Shown here: in pieces, positions 46,853 through 57,251 of the stretch | How positions within the stretch are numbered: the first letter of the stretch is position 1 | Layout: the number at the start of each line of letters is the position of its first letter | Assembly: GCF_026153205.1 (NCBI RefSeq) | Contig: NZ_JAPFBW010000007.1 | Coordinates: 62,001 to 126,000 of the forward strand | Length of the DNA: 64,000 nucleotides | Direction of reading: 5' to 3' | Origin: Aquabacterium sp. A7-Y | Lineage (GTDB): Bacteria; Pseudomonadota; Gammaproteobacteria; Burkholderiales; Burkholderiaceae_C | Notes under the pieces: model-generated | Seen by the model: only the letters and a program-made list of their open reading frames with translations | What the model was told of the DNA's origin: nothing | The model's database searches: none | Program-made: the position numbers and the translations under genes

Positions 46853-49152
46853 TTGCCCAGGAACTTGAAGTCAGCCTGCACATGGCGTTCGTCGAGGCGC
46901 GCCAGCAGCGCCACGAGTTCATCACCGTGGAACACCTGCTGCTGGCCTTGCTCGACAACCCGTCGGCCGCCGAGGTCCTGCGGGCCTGCTCGGCCAACAT
47001 CGATGATCTGCGCAAGAGCTTGACGCACTTCATCAAGGAGAACACGCCGACCGTCGGCGGCAGCGACGAGGTGGATACCCAGCCGACGCTGGGCTTCCAA
47101 CGCGTGATCCAGCGCGCGATCATGCACGTCCAGTCGACCGGCAGCGGCAAGAAGGAAGTTACCGGTGCCAATGTGCTGGTGGCGATCTTCGGCGAGAAGG
47201 ACTCGCACGCCGTCTACTACCTGCACCAGCAGGGTGTGACGCGCCTGGACGTCGTCAACTACATCGCCCACGGTATCAAGAAGTCCGACCCGCCCGAGCC
47301 CGCCAAATCAAGTGACGGCACGAGCAGTGGCGAGGGCGAGAAGGAAGAGGGCGAAGGCAAGGGCTCGCCGCTCGAGCAGTTCACGCAGAACCTCAATCAC
47401 CTGGCGCGCGAAGGCAAGATCGACCCGTTGATTGGCCGCGAGCTGGAGGTCGAGCGTGTCATCCAGGTGCTGTGCCGCCGCCGCAAGAACAACCCCCTGC
47501 TGGTGGGCGAGGCCGGAGTTGGCAAGACCGCCATCGCCGAGGGCCTGGCCTGGCGCATCACCGAGGGCGACGTGCCCGAGGTGCTGGCCGATTCCACCGT
47601 CTACGCGCTCGACATGGGCGCGCTGCTGGCGGGCACCAAGTACCGCGGCGACTTCGAGCAGCGCCTGAAGGGTGTGCTCAAGGCGCTCAAGGACCAGCCC
47701 AACGCGGTGCTGTTCATCGACGAGATCCACACGCTGATCGGCGCGGGCGCTGCCTCGGGCGGCACGCTGGACGCGAGCAACCTGCTCAAGCCGGCGCTCA
47801 GCTCCGGCAACCTGAAGTGCATCGGCGCGACCACCTTCACCGAGTACCGCGGTATCTTCGAGAAGGACGCCGCGCTGTCCCGGCGCTTCCAGAAGATCGA
47901 CGTGGTCGAGCCCTCGGTCGAGCAGACGGTCGAGATCCTGAAAGGCCTCAAGTCGCGCTTCGAGGAGCACCACAGCGTCAAGTACGCCCTCAACGCGCTG
48001 CAGGCGGCGGCAGAGCTGTCGGCCAAGTTCATCAATGACAGGCACCTGCCGGACAAGGCCATCGATGTGATCGACGAGGCCGGTGCGGCTCAGCGCATCC
48101 TGCCCAAGAGCAAGCAAAAGAAGACCATCACACGCCTCGAGGTCGAGGAGATCGTTGCCAAGATCGCCCGCATCCCGCCGGCCAGCGTCTCCAACGACGA
48201 TCGCTCGAAGCTGAAGAACCTGGACCGCGATCTCAAGAGCGTGGTGTACGGGCAGGACGTTGCGATCGACGCCTTGGCGGCCGCGATCAAGATGGCGCGT
48301 TCGGGCCTCGGCAAACCGGACAAGCCCATCGGCTCCTTCCTCTTCAGCGGCCCGACCGGCGTCGGCAAGACCGAGGTGGCCAAGCAGCTGGCCTATATCC
48401 TGGGCATCGAGCTGATCCGCTTCGACATGTCCGAGTACATGGAGCGCCATGCGGTGAGCCGCCTGATCGGTGCGCCTCCGGGCTATGTCGGCTTCGACCA
48501 GGGCGGCCTGCTGACCGAGGCGGTGACCAAAAAGCCGCACGCGGTGCTGCTGCTCGACGAGATCGAAAAGGCCCACCCGGATGTCTTCAACGTGCTGCTG
48601 CAGGTGATGGACCACGGCACCTTGACCGACAACAACGGTCGCAAGGCCGACTTCCGCAACGTCATCATCATCATGACGACCAATGCGGGAGCCGAAACCA
48701 TGCAGAAGTCGGTGATCGGGTTCACCAACCACCGCGAGCAGGGCGACGAGATGGCGGACATCAAGCGCCTGTTCACCCCAGAGTTCCGCAACCGGCTGGA
48801 CGCCATGGTCAGCTTCCGCGCGCTGGACGAGGAGATCATCCTGCGGGTCGTCGACAAATTCCTGCTGCAGCTTGAAAGTCAGCTGGCGGAAAAGAAGGTC
48901 GAGGTCACCTTCGCCGACGTGTTGCGCAAGCACCTGGCGAAGAAGGGCTTCGATCCGCTGATGGGTGCGCGGCCGATGCAACGCCTGATCCAGGACACCA
49001 TCCGGCGGGCCTTGGCCGACGAACTGTTGTTCGGCCGCCTGGTCGACGGCGGGCGCCTGACCGTGGATCTGGACGACAAGGAAGAGGTCGTGCTGGATAT
49101 CCAGCCGAGCAAGAAGAGCGACAAGCCGAAGGCTGAGCCGGCCACCGCCTGA
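46849..49152 (+). CDS. clpA: ATP-dependent Clp protease ATPase subunit ClpA
   Basis: A 767-residue AAA+ unfoldase that feeds ClpP. The N-terminal Clp-N repeats (about 1-150) bind ClpS. The first ATPase module has Walker [10 protein letters not shown] and Walker [13 protein letters not shown]; the second has GPTGVGKTE and [12 protein letters not shown]. An acidic Ser/Glu/Lys linker lies between the N-domain and module one. The ATG at 46849 overlaps the clpS stop, so the pair is coupled. The C-terminal [13 protein letters not shown] tail is poorly conserved. A strong terminator follows. Confidence 0.97.
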   Translation: MIAQELEVSLHMAFVEARQQRHEFITVEHLLLALLDNPSAAEVLRACSANIDDLRKSLTHFIKENTPTVGGSDEVDTQPTLGFQRVIQRAIMHVQSTGSGKKEVTGANVLVAIFGEKDSHAVYYLHQQGVTRLDVVNYIAHGIKKSDPPEPAKSSDGTSSGEGEKEEGEGKGSPLEQFTQNLNHLAREGKIDPLIGRELEVERVIQVLCRRRKNNPLLVGEAGVGKTAIAEGLAWRITEGDVPEVLADSTVYALDMGALLAGTKYRGDFEQRLKGVLKALKDQPNAVLFIDEIHTLIGAGAASGGTLDASNLLKPALSSGNLKCIGATTFTEYRGIFEKDAALSRRFQKIDVVEPSVEQTVEILKGLKSRFEEHHSVKYALNALQAAAELSAKFINDRHLPDKAIDVIDEAGAAQRILPKSKQKKTITRLEVEEIVAKIARIPPASVSNDDRSKLKNLDRDLKSVVYGQDVAIDALAAAIKMARSGLGKPDKPIGSFLFSGPTGVGKTEVAKQLAYILGIELIRFDMSEYMERHAVSRLIGAPPGYVGFDQGGLLTEAVTKKPHAVLLLDEIEKAHPDVFNVLLQVMDHGTLTDNNGRKADFRNVIIIMTTNAGAETMQKSVIGFTNHREQGDEMADIKRLFTPEFRNRLDAMVSFRALDEEIILRVVDKFLLQLESQLAEKKVEVTFADVLRKHLAKKGFDPLMGARPMQRLIQDTIRRALADELLFGRLVDGGRLTVDLDDKEEVVLDIQPSKKSDKPKAEPATA

Positions 49153-49173
49153 CGCCTTTCAGCCCCGACCCCG

Positions 49174-49198
49174 AGGCCCCTCGCGAGGGGCCTTTTTC
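49174..49198 (+). terminator. clpSA terminator
   Basis: AGGCCCCTCG (49174-49183) runs directly into its complement CGAGGGGCCT (49184-49193), then TTTTTC, 22 bases after the clpA stop. Confidence 0.92.
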
Positions 49199-49212
49199 TT
49201 CACCGCCGGCGC

Positions 49213-49986
49213 TCAGAAGGCCGCGGGATCCTGGCCGAAGTAGCCCCGGAACAGGGCATACAGAGCGGCGTGTTCGTCGCGGAAGGCGATCGGCGCGACG
49301 AAAAACGCCTCGGCGGCGACCGCAAAAAACTCGTCCACGCCTTCGGCCCCGTAGGGGTCCAGGAAGGTAGGGCGGCCGCGGTCGACGCGGTCGCAAAAGC
49401 GCTCGTAGTCGGCGTCGATGCAGTCGGCCCAGGCCTGGCGCGCCGCAGCGGGCAGGGGCGGGATGCCGTCGGCCTCGCCGTCCAGCATGTCGATCTTGTG
49501 CACGAACTCGTGGATCACCACGTTGTAGCCCAGCTCGGCCGCTTCCTCGCCCAGCTGCACGTCGTGCCAGGACAAGGTGACCGGCCCGCCCTCCATGGCC
49601 TCCCCGGCCAGCACCTCGTCGTAGTGGTGCATCACGCCGTCCTCGTCCAGCACCTCGCGGCGGGCCACCACCTCGTCATGGTGCATCACGATCCCGACGA
49701 AGCCGTCGTACATCGCCAGACCCAGCCGGAGCACCGGCACGCAGGCCTGGGCCGCGACGGCGACGGCGACTTCGTCGGTCACGAGAAAACCGCCCCCACC
49801 GGTGAATTCCTTGCGGGCCAGGAAGAGCGTCGTGAGCCGCCGCAGCTCGTTCACGTCGGCGTCCGATCGCCGCGCGAGGAAGGGGTGACGCGCCAGCGTG
49901 TACTGCCACAGCGGCTCGGGAATCGGGCGGTTCTGCAGCAGGCGCTCCTCCTGCCGCTGGCGCCAGCTCTGCAGCCAGTTCAACAC
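49213..49986 (-). CDS. mtfA: Zinc-dependent peptidase MtfA (M90)
   Basis: A 257-residue cytosolic metallopeptidase of the MtfA/DUF980 family. The zinc site is VVIHEFVHKIDMLDG (HEXXH), and the second ligand region EGVDEFFAVAAEAFF contains the downstream Glu. In enterobacteria MtfA inactivates the repressor Mlc and influences glucose PTS control; here the partner is unknown. The start is GTG at 49986, overlapping the lpxH stop by seven bases, so it is the last gene of the ppiA-ppiB-lpxH-mtfA run. Confidence 0.92.
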   Translation of the reverse strand: MLNWLQSWRQRQEERLLQNRPIPEPLWQYTLARHPFLARRSDADVNELRRLTTLFLARKEFTGGGGFLVTDEVAVAVAAQACVPVLRLGLAMYDGFVGIVMHHDEVVARREVLDEDGVMHHYDEVLAGEAMEGGPVTLSWHDVQLGEEAAELGYNVVIHEFVHKIDMLDGEADGIPPLPAAARQAWADCIDADYERFCDRVDRGRPTFLDPYGAEGVDEFFAVAAEAFFVAPIAFRDEHAALYALFRGYFGQDPAAF

Positions 49987-50810
49987 GGCGCGGACAGGTC
50001 GAGGCGGACGACCCCGGCCCCGCTCAGCCGCAGCACTTCGGCGCGTCGGGGATGGCCGGGGTCCGCAGCATCGAGGTCCCAGTCGCTCAGCACATGACGG
50101 CAGCGGCCGCCCGCGACGGGATGGCTGGCCGGGCGGTGGGTGTGACCGTGCACGAGCACGTCGGCGCCGCTGTCGTCAAGCCAGCGCTCGACGGACGCGA
50201 CATCCAGGTCGGCATAGGCCTCGGGGCCGTGCTCGCGCTTGCGCTGCTCGCTGGCCCGCCGCAGTCCCGCCGCGATCTCGCGCCGCTGGGCGAGCGGCTG
50301 GGCCAGGAAGCCGGCGCGCCACTGCGCTGCGCGCACCTGGGCCCGGAAGCGCTGGTAGTCGAGGTCGTCGATGCACAGCAGGTCGCCGTGCGTCAGCAGG
50401 TAACGCTGACCCTGGAAGTCCAGCAGTGTGGGATCGGGGAGGGCATGCACTCCGGCGCCGGAAAGGAAGTTCGGCCCGACCAGGAAGTCGCGGTTGCCGG
50501 CCATGAAGCCGATCCAGCGATGTCGGGACGCCTCCCTCAGCAGCTCCGCGCAGTGGTGCTCGAAGCCGTCGGCCGCCGCATCGTCGCCGACCCAGACCTC
50601 GAACAGATCGCCGAGGATCAGCACCGCCTCGGCCGTCGTGTGCAGCAGGTGCTCGCGAAACGTCGCCAGGGTGGCCGGCAGGCCCTCCTGCAGATGCAGG
50701 TCGGACAGCAGATCGACCGCTCGCCAATGCGGCGGGGCGACCAGCCGGTGCACCTCGGGCAGGGGCAGCGGCCCCTGGGCTGTTCCCGGGGCGGCACCGG
50801 AGGGACTCAA
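49980..50810 (-). CDS. lpxH: UDP-2,3-diacylglucosamine diphosphatase (TTG start)
   Basis: A calcineurin-fold phosphoesterase that makes lipid X from UDP-2,3-diacylglucosamine in lipid A synthesis. Metal-binding motifs in order: LLSDLHLQ, ILGDLFEVWVGDD, GNRDFL, LTHGDLLCIDD and VHGHTHRP. The frame is open across ppiB. The first start after the ppiB stop is TTG at 50810, with GGAAG eight bases upstream, giving 276 residues. A GTG at 50753 would give 258, nearer the usual 240-250. The second start cannot be excluded. Confidence 0.92.
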   Translation of the reverse strand: MSPSGAAPGTAQGPLPLPEVHRLVAPPHWRAVDLLSDLHLQEGLPATLATFREHLLHTTAEAVLILGDLFEVWVGDDAAADGFEHHCAELLREASRHRWIGFMAGNRDFLVGPNFLSGAGVHALPDPTLLDFQGQRYLLTHGDLLCIDDLDYQRFRAQVRAAQWRAGFLAQPLAQRREIAAGLRRASEQRKREHGPEAYADLDVASVERWLDDSGADVLVHGHTHRPASHPVAGGRCRHVLSDWDLDAADPGHPRRAEVLRLSGAGVVRLDLSAPC

Positions 50811-50812
50811 GG

Positions 50813-51307
50813 TCAGACTTCCACGGCCTTGTTGATGACCACGTCGTCGAGCGGCACGTCGTCGTGGAAGCCGCTGCGGCCGGTTTTCACGGCCTTGATC
50901 TTGTCGATCACCTCGGTGCCCGCGACCACCTTGCCAAACACCGCATAACCCCAGCCCTGCACGTTCTCGGCCTTGAAGTTGAGGAAGTCGTTGTTGGCGA
51001 CGTTGATGAAAAACTGCGCGGTCGCCGAGTGCGGCGCCTGGGTGCGCGCCATGGCCACGGTGTAGGTGGTGTTCTTCAGACCGTTGTTCGCCTCGTTCTG
51101 GATCGGCTCGTCGGTCGGCTTTTGCTGCATGCCCGGCTCGAAGCCGCCGCCCTGGATCATGAAGCCGTCGATCACGCGGTGGAAGATGGTGTTGTCGTAG
51201 TGGCCCTTGCGCACGTACGACAGGAAGTTCTCGGTCGACTTGGGCGCCTTCTCGGCGTCGAGTTCGATCTTGATGACGCCGTGATTGGTGTGCAGTTCGA
51301 CTGCCAT
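50813..51307 (-). CDS. ppiB: Cytosolic peptidyl-prolyl cis-trans isomerase (cyclophilin)
   Basis: A 164-residue cyclophilin without a signal peptide. The catalytic and binding motifs are [33 protein letters not shown] and GYAVFGKVV. It speeds proline isomerisation during folding in the cytoplasm. Its stop is two bases from the lpxH start; the exported paralogue gene ends two bases before its ATG, so the pair arose by duplication and remains in one operon. Confidence 0.95.
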   Translation of the reverse strand: MAVELHTNHGVIKIELDAEKAPKSTENFLSYVRKGHYDNTIFHRVIDGFMIQGGGFEPGMQQKPTDEPIQNEANNGLKNTTYTVAMARTQAPHSATAQFFINVANNDFLNFKAENVQGWGYAVFGKVVAGTEVIDKIKAVKTGRSGFHDDVPLDDVVINKAVEV

Positions 51308-51309
51308 GT

Positions 51310-51891
51310 TTATTTCTCCACAGTGACTCGTTTGATGATGACCGGCTGTGCCGGGACGTTCTGATGCACGTTGCCCTGGGCGTCCTTCTTGTCGGCAGTG
51401 GCGGTCGCCTTGATCTTGTCGACCACCTCCATGCCGCTGACCACCTTGCCGAAGACCGCATAGCCGTTGCCGTCGCGCGCGTGGGCGGCGTCGAGGAAAA
51501 CATTGTCCTTGACGTTGATGAAAAACTGCGCCGTCGCCGAGTTCGGGTCCATCGTGCGCGCCATGGCAATGGTGCCGCGCTGGTTGCTCAAGCCGTTGCG
51601 GCTTTCGAGCGGAATGGGCTCCCGGGTCGGCTTCTGGGCCATGTCGGGCGTGAAGCCACCGCCCTGGATCATGAAGTCGGGGATGACGCGGTGGAAGACG
51701 GTGCCGTCGTAGTGCCCGTCCTTGACGTACTGCAGGAAGTTCGCCACGGACTTCGGTGCCTTGGCCGCGTCCAGTTTCACGACGATGTCGCCCGCCGACG
51801 TGCTCAGCTTGACGGTCTGTGCCGATGCTGCGGTGGCCAGGCAACCAAAGGCCAGCGCCCAGCCGGCCAGGGCGATCCGGGAATTCGTCAT
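51310..51891 (-). CDS. ppiA: Periplasmic peptidyl-prolyl cis-trans isomerase (cyclophilin)
   Basis: A 193-residue cyclophilin with a Sec signal peptide ([20 protein letters not shown], cleavage near ASA-Q). The core repeats the motifs of its neighbour: [33 protein letters not shown] and GYAVFGKVV, with a longer basic C-terminal extension. It should act in the periplasm. The ATG at 51891 begins the signal peptide; the longer frame adds a charged leader that would spoil export. It is the first gene of the run to mtfA. Confidence 0.94.
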   Translation of the reverse strand: MTNSRIALAGWALAFGCLATAASAQTVKLSTSAGDIVVKLDAAKAPKSVANFLQYVKDGHYDGTVFHRVIPDFMIQGGGFTPDMAQKPTREPIPLESRNGLSNQRGTIAMARTMDPNSATAQFFINVKDNVFLDAAHARDGNGYAVFGKVVSGMEVVDKIKATATADKKDAQGNVHQNVPAQPVIIKRVTVEK

Positions 51892-51990
51892 CCAATCACT
51901 CCTTCGTGCATTCTTGAGAATCCGACATTGTCCACCTTCCGGACGCGGCACCCGCCCGGTGTCCCCGCGACAGGGCAGGGTGAGTGCTGA

Positions 51991-52545
51991 TCAGTGACGG
52001 CCCGCAGGAGGGGGCATGCCGAGCAGGAGGCGAGTCTGGGCCAGCTTCCGTGCCAGTCCCGCGTTGTCGGCGTCGAGTTCCAGCGCGCGCGCATAGGCCA
52101 AGCCCGCGAGAGCAGCGTGCACGTCGGCCAGGTTCTCATGGGCGGCGGCATAGCCCGGGCGCAGCCGCACCGCCATTTCGAAGGCGGTGCGCGCCTTGTC
52201 GTACTGCTTGTCACCGGCGTAGAGCACGCCGAGGTTGTTGTAGGGTTCGGGCAGCTGAGGCTGGTCGGCGATCAGCCAGGCGTACTGCTCGATCGCTTCA
52301 GCGCTGCGCTTCTGTTCGGCGAGCACGACGGCGCGCAGGAAACGCAGCTCGGTGTCGGCGGGCTGGCGGGTGAGCGCCTGCTCCAGCTTGGCCATGGCCT
52401 CGGCCGTCTTGCCGGCGCGCAGCAACTCGCGGGCCTCGGCCGCGTTCTGCGCTCGGGCGGCGGCGGCCAGCGCGCAGAGCCCGAAGGCGAGCAGCCAGGC
52501 GCGCATCGCGTGTTGCAGGCTGCGGCGTGACGCTCGAAAATGCAT
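51991..52545 (-). CDS. Exported tetratricopeptide-repeat protein
   Basis: A 184-residue protein with a signal peptide (RRSLQHAMRAWLLAFGLCALAAAARAQ, cleavage after ARA) and three to four TPR units from about residue 35 to 165, including the consensus PEPYNNLGVLYAGDKQYDKARTAFEMAVRLRPGYAAAHENLA. It probably scaffolds protein contacts in the periplasm. AGAAGG lies before the ATG at 52545, which is preferred over the longer open frame. It is 99 bases ahead of ppiA on the same strand and may share transcription. No enzyme domain is seen. Confidence 0.82.
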   Translation of the reverse strand: MHFRASRRSLQHAMRAWLLAFGLCALAAAARAQNAAEARELLRAGKTAEAMAKLEQALTRQPADTELRFLRAVVLAEQKRSAEAIEQYAWLIADQPQLPEPYNNLGVLYAGDKQYDKARTAFEMAVRLRPGYAAAHENLADVHAALAGLAYARALELDADNAGLARKLAQTRLLLGMPPPAGRH

Positions 52546-52757
52546 GAACGATCCTTCTGGCAGGGGCCCGCTACAATCCGACGATTGTATCGTCCAGTCC
52601 CGGACCTCTTCCCGCAAACCCGCATGCACGCACGCTTGGCGCCGTGTTGAAATCTCTTTCGACCGAAATCGCGCCGGCCGGCTGCCCGACTGCGCGCGCC
52701 CGTCGGCCCTGACGGCGCCTCCCCCTGTTGCCTGGCGACTCGTTCGCAGTTCCGCTC

Positions 52758-54134
52758 ATGACGCTTTCCATCTACAACACCCTGACACGCCGGCTGGAGC
52801 CGTTTGAACCGATCGAGCCCAACCATGTGCGCATGTACGTCTGCGGCATGACGGTCTACGACCTCTGCCACGTGGGGCATGCCCGGATGATGATGGCCTT
52901 CGACATGGTGCAGCGCTGGCTCAAGGCCAGCGGCTTTCGGGTCACCTACGTCCGCAACATCACCGACATCGACGACAAGATCATCCGGCGCGCGCTGGAG
53001 CGTGGCATCACGATTCGTCAGCTCACGGAGGAGATGGCGCACGAGATGCACGTGGACATCGGCCAGCTCGGCATCGAGCCGCCCACCCACGAGCCCCGCG
53101 CCACCGAGTACGTCGGCGAGATGGTGGGCATGATCTCGGCGCTGGAGGGCAAGGGCCTGGCTTACCGGGCGGCCAACGGCGACGTCAACTTCGCGGTGCG
53201 CCGCTTCCCCGGCTATGGAAAGCTCTCGGGCAAGTCGCTCGACCAGCTGCGCGCCGGCGAACGTGTGGCGGTGTCCGACGGCAAGGAGGATCCGCTCGAC
53301 TTCGTGCTCTGGAAGGCCGCCAAGGACAACGAGCCCGAGGACGCCAAGTGGGATGCCCCCTTCGGCAAGGGCCGCCCGGGATGGCACATCGAATGCTCCG
53401 CGATGGGCTGCGCCCTGTTGGGCGAGCAGTTCGACATTCACGGCGGTGGCATGGACCTGCAGTTTCCCCATCACGAGAACGAGATCGCCCAGAGCGAGGG
53501 TGCGACCGGCAAGCCCTTCGTGAAGGTCTGGATGCACAACGGCTTCGTCAATGTCGACAACGAAAAGATGTCGAAGTCGCTCGGCAACTTCTTCACCATC
53601 CGCGACGTGCTGCAGAGCTACGACGGCGAGACGGTGCGTTTTTTCATGCTGCGCACGCATTACCGCAGCCAGTTCAACTACAGCGATACCCATCTCGAGG
53701 ATGCCCGCCACGCGCTGCGCCGGCTCTACACGGCGCTCGACGCCGTGGCGCCCGCCGAGGTGACGATCGACTGGGCTCAGCCCCAGGCGGCCCGCTTCAA
53801 GGCCGCGATGGACGACGACTTCAACACGCCGGAGGCGGTGGCCGTGCTGTTCGAGCTGGCCGGCGAGGTCAACCGTGGCAAGTCGCCCGAGAGCGCCGGC
53901 CTGCTGAAGGCGCTGGGCGGCGTGCTGGGCCTGCTGCAGAGCGAGCCGCGCGCCTACCTGCAGGGCGGCCACAGCGGCTTGGACGAGGCCGCCATCCAGG
54001 CGCAGATTGAGGCACGTGCGGCCGCGAAGAAGGCGAAGAACTTCGCCGAGGCCGACCGCATTCGCGAGGCGCTGGCCGAGCAGGGCATCGTGTTGAAGGA
54101 CACGCCGCAGGGCACCACCTGGGTGAAGGCCTGA
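52758..54134 (+). CDS. cysS: Cysteinyl-tRNA synthetase
   Basis: A 458-residue class I synthetase charging tRNA-Cys. The zinc Cys opens [17 protein letters not shown], where the HIGH motif reads [13 protein letters not shown] and [10 protein letters not shown] carry the other zinc and amino-acid contacts, and the KMSKS loop is [10 protein letters not shown]. All are intact. The C-terminal anticodon region is present ([21 protein letters not shown]). The ATG at 52758 is chosen for match to family starts, although no strong Shine-Dalgarno is seen. It lies divergent from the TPR gene. Confidence 0.97.
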   Translation: MTLSIYNTLTRRLEPFEPIEPNHVRMYVCGMTVYDLCHVGHARMMMAFDMVQRWLKASGFRVTYVRNITDIDDKIIRRALERGITIRQLTEEMAHEMHVDIGQLGIEPPTHEPRATEYVGEMVGMISALEGKGLAYRAANGDVNFAVRRFPGYGKLSGKSLDQLRAGERVAVSDGKEDPLDFVLWKAAKDNEPEDAKWDAPFGKGRPGWHIECSAMGCALLGEQFDIHGGGMDLQFPHHENEIAQSEGATGKPFVKVWMHNGFVNVDNEKMSKSLGNFFTIRDVLQSYDGETVRFFMLRTHYRSQFNYSDTHLEDARHALRRLYTALDAVAPAEVTIDWAQPQAARFKAAMDDDFNTPEAVAVLFELAGEVNRGKSPESAGLLKALGGVLGLLQSEPRAYLQGGHSGLDEAAIQAQIEARAAAKKAKNFAEADRIREALAEQGIVLKDTPQGTTWVKA

Positions 54135-54142
54135 CGGTCCAG

Positions 54143-54784
54143 ATGGCCAAGGCAGTGACCCCCGACTACTGGGACGATGCGTGCAAGCACCTGTCCCGGC
54201 GCGACCGCGTGATGCGCAAGCTGATTCCCCAGTTCGGCGAAGCACGCCTGCAGAGCCGAGGCGACGCGTTCACGACGTTGGCGCGCTCCATCGTCGGCCA
54301 GCAGATCTCCGTGAAGGCGGCGCAGGCGGTCTGGGACCGCTTCGCCGGCCTGCTCAGTGTGCCGTCCACCCGCATCCCGCCCTCCCAGGTGCTGCAACTG
54401 CCCACCGAGAGCCTGCGGGATGCCGGTCTGTCCGCGCGCAAGGTGGAATACCTGCGCGACCTGGCCTCGCACTTCGACAGCGGCGCCGTGCATGTGCGGC
54501 AGTGGCACTCGATGGACGACGAAGCCATCATCGAGGAGCTGGTCGCGATCCGCGGCATCGGTCGCTGGACCGCCGAGATGTTCCTGATCTTCCACCTGAT
54601 GCGGCCCAATGTGATGCCGCTCGACGACCTCGGCCTGCTCAAGGGCATCAGTGTCAACTACTTCAGCGGTGAGCCGGTTTCGCGTGCCGAAGCGCGTGAA
54701 GTCGGCGACGCCTGGGCCCCTTTTCGATCGGTTGCGACGTGGTACATTTGGCGCAGCCTCGACCCCCTGCCCGTCGAATACTGA
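54143..54784 (+). CDS. DNA-3-methyladenine glycosylase (HhH-GPD)
   Basis: A 213-residue base-excision glycosylase of the AlkA-like helix-hairpin-helix superfamily. Helices near SIVGQQISVKAAQAVWDRF are the conserved core, and VAIRGIGRWTAEMFLIFHL is the hairpin followed by the catalytic Asp in MPLDDLGLL. It lacks the N-terminal beta-domain of E. coli AlkA, so it is the compact form. It starts eight bases after cysS. It should remove alkylated purines; exact range unknown. Confidence 0.9.
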   Translation: MAKAVTPDYWDDACKHLSRRDRVMRKLIPQFGEARLQSRGDAFTTLARSIVGQQISVKAAQAVWDRFAGLLSVPSTRIPPSQVLQLPTESLRDAGLSARKVEYLRDLASHFDSGAVHVRQWHSMDDEAIIEELVAIRGIGRWTAEMFLIFHLMRPNVMPLDDLGLLKGISVNYFSGEPVSRAEAREVGDAWAPFRSVATWYIWRSLDPLPVEY

Positions 54785-54844
54785 TTCGGATACTGATAAC
54801 AGATGAGGGGGCGATCCTCACACATCACGTCGGGATGACTTGGG

Positions 54845-55819
54845 ATGAGCAAAAAACACTTTCTCGAGTTCGAGCAGCCCATCGCCGAACTTGAAACCAA
54901 GATCGACGAGCTGCGGTATGTGCAGAGCGAGTCGGCGGTCGACATCTCCGAAGAGATTGACCGGCTCGGCAAAAAAAGCCTGCAGCTCACGAAGGACATC
55001 TACTCCAGCCTGAGCCCCTGGCAGGTGACGCAGATCGCGCGCCATCCGCAGCGGCCCTACACGCTGGACTACATCAACGAGATCTTCACCGAGTTCCAGG
55101 AACTGCACGGCGACCGCCATTTCGCCGATGACCAGTCCATCGTCGGCGGGCTGGCGCGCTTCAACGGCCAGGCCTGCATGGTGCTGGGCCACCAGAAGGG
55201 CCGCGATACCAAGGAGCGAGCGGCGCGCAACTTCGGCATGTCGCGCCCGGAAGGCTACCGCAAGGCCTTGCGGCTGATGAAGCTGGCCGAGAAGTTCGGC
55301 CTGCCGGTGTTCACCTTCGTCGACACGCCGGGGGCCTATCCCGGCATCGGCGCCGAGGAGCGGGGCCAGTCCGAAGCCATCGGGCGCAACATCTTCGAGA
55401 TGGCGCAGCTCGAGGTGCCCATCATCACGACCATCATCGGCGAAGGCGGTTCGGGCGGTGCGCTGGCGATCAGCGTCGCGGACCAGGTGCTGATGCTGCA
55501 GTACTCGGTCTATTCGGTGATCTCGCCGGAAGGCTGCGCCTCCATCCTCTGGAAGACCGCCGACCGCGCGTCCGACGCCGCCGAGGCGCTGGGCATCACG
55601 GCGCACCGGCTGAAGGCGCTGGGGCTGGTGGACAAGATCGTCAACGAGCCGGTGGGCGGTGCGCATCGCGACCACAAGCAGATGGCCGCCTACCTCAAGC
55701 GCGGCCTCAACGATGCGCTGCGCCAGGTCGCTGACCTGCGTCCGCGCGACCTGCTGCAGCACCGCTACGAGCGGCTGCAGAGCTACGGTCGTTACGTCGA
55801 CACCAAAGAACGCGGATGA
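54845..55819 (+). CDS. accA: Acetyl-CoA carboxylase carboxyltransferase alpha subunit
   Basis: A 324-residue subunit that with AccD transfers carboxyl from biotin to acetyl-CoA in the first step of fatty-acid synthesis. The opening [19 protein letters not shown] and the core [22 protein letters not shown] and [11 protein letters not shown] (oxyanion glycines) are family signatures. The ATG at 54845 has GGGATG just ahead. The tilS start overlaps its stop by four bases (ATGA), tying lipid and tRNA-modification genes in one message. Confidence 0.97.
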   Translation: MSKKHFLEFEQPIAELETKIDELRYVQSESAVDISEEIDRLGKKSLQLTKDIYSSLSPWQVTQIARHPQRPYTLDYINEIFTEFQELHGDRHFADDQSIVGGLARFNGQACMVLGHQKGRDTKERAARNFGMSRPEGYRKALRLMKLAEKFGLPVFTFVDTPGAYPGIGAEERGQSEAIGRNIFEMAQLEVPIITTIIGEGGSGGALAISVADQVLMLQYSVYSVISPEGCASILWKTADRASDAAEALGITAHRLKALGLVDKIVNEPVGGAHRDHKQMAAYLKRGLNDALRQVADLRPRDLLQHRYERLQSYGRYVDTKERG

Positions 55820-57144
55820 TCCGGCGGGCGCTGCAGGCTGACCGTCCGGTGGTGGCGGTGGCCTACAGCGGCGGCCGCGACTCCACGGCGCTGCTGCACG
55901 CGACGGCGCAGGCCGCGCACGAGCAAGGTGTCGAGGTGCTGGCGCTGCACGTCCACCACGGACTGCAGCCCCGCGCGGACGACTGGCTGGCGCACTGCGA
56001 GCGGCAATGCGCCGCCTGGAGACGCAAGGGCTGGCCCCTGACGCTGGTGTCGCGACGGCTCGAGTTGGCACCGGGCCGTGGCGACAGCGTCGAGGCGGTG
56101 GCGCGCAAGGCACGCTACCAGGCCCTGCACGAGATGGCGCAGTCGCACGGCGCCGGCATCGTGCTGCTGGCCCATCATCGGCGTGACCAGGCCGAGACCT
56201 TTTTGCTGCAAGCCTTGCGCGGTGCCGGCGTGGCCGGCCTGGCCGGCATGCCGCAGGCGGCCGAGCGTGCCGGGGTGGTGTGGACGCGGCCCTGGCTGGA
56301 ACACCCCCGCGAGGCCGTCGAGGCCTATGTGCGCCAGCACCGCCTGCGCTACATCGACGACGACAGCAACAGCGACCCCCGCTACGCGCGCAACCGCCTG
56401 CGCCTGCAGGTCTGGCCGGCATTGACCGCGGCTTTCCCTCAGGCCGAGGCGACGCTGTCGGACGCCGGTACCTGGGCCCGCGACGCGAGCGTTTGCCTCG
56501 CCGAGTTGGCCGAGCTGGATCTCGCCGCGTTGCAGGACGAAGACGACGCCCTGCGGCTGTCACCGCTGCTCAAGCTGGGTGCAGCGCGTGCGCGCAATAC
56601 CTTGCGCCACTGGTACCGCCGCCTGGCTGGCCAGCCGCTGCCGGCGGCTGCGCTCGAAAGGCTGTGGGCTGAGCTGCCGGGCGCTGGCGCGGCCCAGTGG
56701 GAGCTGCCGGCAGGGATGCTGCGCTGCTACCGGGGACGCCTGAGTTTCAGCCTCCGGCCTGCCACGCCGGCTGCGTCTGGTCCCGCGCGGCAGGCCCGCC
56801 TGCAGATCCGCCGTGCCGGGCGCTACCGGCTGGCGGGCTGGGGCGGCACGCTGGTGGCGCGCCGGGTTGCGGCAGGCGGCGTGGCGCTGCCGCTGTTGGC
56901 CGAGTTGACCCTGGCCGAGCGCAGCGGGGGCGAGCAGTTCCAGAGTGGCCCGGGGCGTCCGCCCCGCAGCCTCAAGAAGCAGTTCCAGGCCCAGGGCGTG
57001 CCCGCCTGGGCCCGCAGCGGCCCCTTGCTCTATGCCGGCGAGCGCCTGTTGTGGGTGCCGGGCCTCGGCATCGACGCGCGCGCGCGGGCGGGCAGCGGCG
57101 AGGCCCAGGTGTCGCTGGACTGGCTGCCGGACGAGGTGGGCTGA
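55816..57144 (+). CDS. tilS: tRNA(Ile)-lysidine synthetase
   Basis: A 442-residue PP-loop ATPase that adds lysine to C34 of tRNA-Ile (CAU), changing it to read AUA. The P-loop is [14 protein letters not shown] near the N-terminus, and [20 protein letters not shown] and [15 protein letters not shown] are the tRNA/ATP-binding blocks of TilS. The C-terminal domain (about 350-442) ends with the WVPGLGID-type strand. It overlaps accA by four bases. A gap of 107 bases with a TACAAT box separates it from lysC. Confidence 0.95.
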   Translation: MIRRALQADRPVVAVAYSGGRDSTALLHATAQAAHEQGVEVLALHVHHGLQPRADDWLAHCERQCAAWRRKGWPLTLVSRRLELAPGRGDSVEAVARKARYQALHEMAQSHGAGIVLLAHHRRDQAETFLLQALRGAGVAGLAGMPQAAERAGVVWTRPWLEHPREAVEAYVRQHRLRYIDDDSNSDPRYARNRLRLQVWPALTAAFPQAEATLSDAGTWARDASVCLAELAELDLAALQDEDDALRLSPLLKLGAARARNTLRHWYRRLAGQPLPAAALERLWAELPGAGAAQWELPAGMLRCYRGRLSFSLRPATPAASGPARQARLQIRRAGRYRLAGWGGTLVARRVAAGGVALPLLAELTLAERSGGEQFQSGPGRPPRSLKKQFQAQGVPAWARSGPLLYAGERLLWVPGLGIDARARAGSGEAQVSLDWLPDEVG

Positions 57145-57183
57145 GGGCGCCTCGCAGGGCGACGGTGTGGGCGGCGCAGCCGC

Positions 57184-57189
57184 TACAAT
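57184..57189 (+). promoter_or_regulatory. Candidate -10 box of lysC
   Basis: TACAAT lies 62 bases ahead of the lysC start, in the same CGCTACAATCG setting seen before other genes in this window. A good -35 is not visible. Confidence 0.35.
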
Positions 57190-57251
57190 CGCCGGTTCGC
57201 GACCGCGGCGCGAACCCTCTCCTCCCATCCTTTTCCGCGCACCCAACTCCC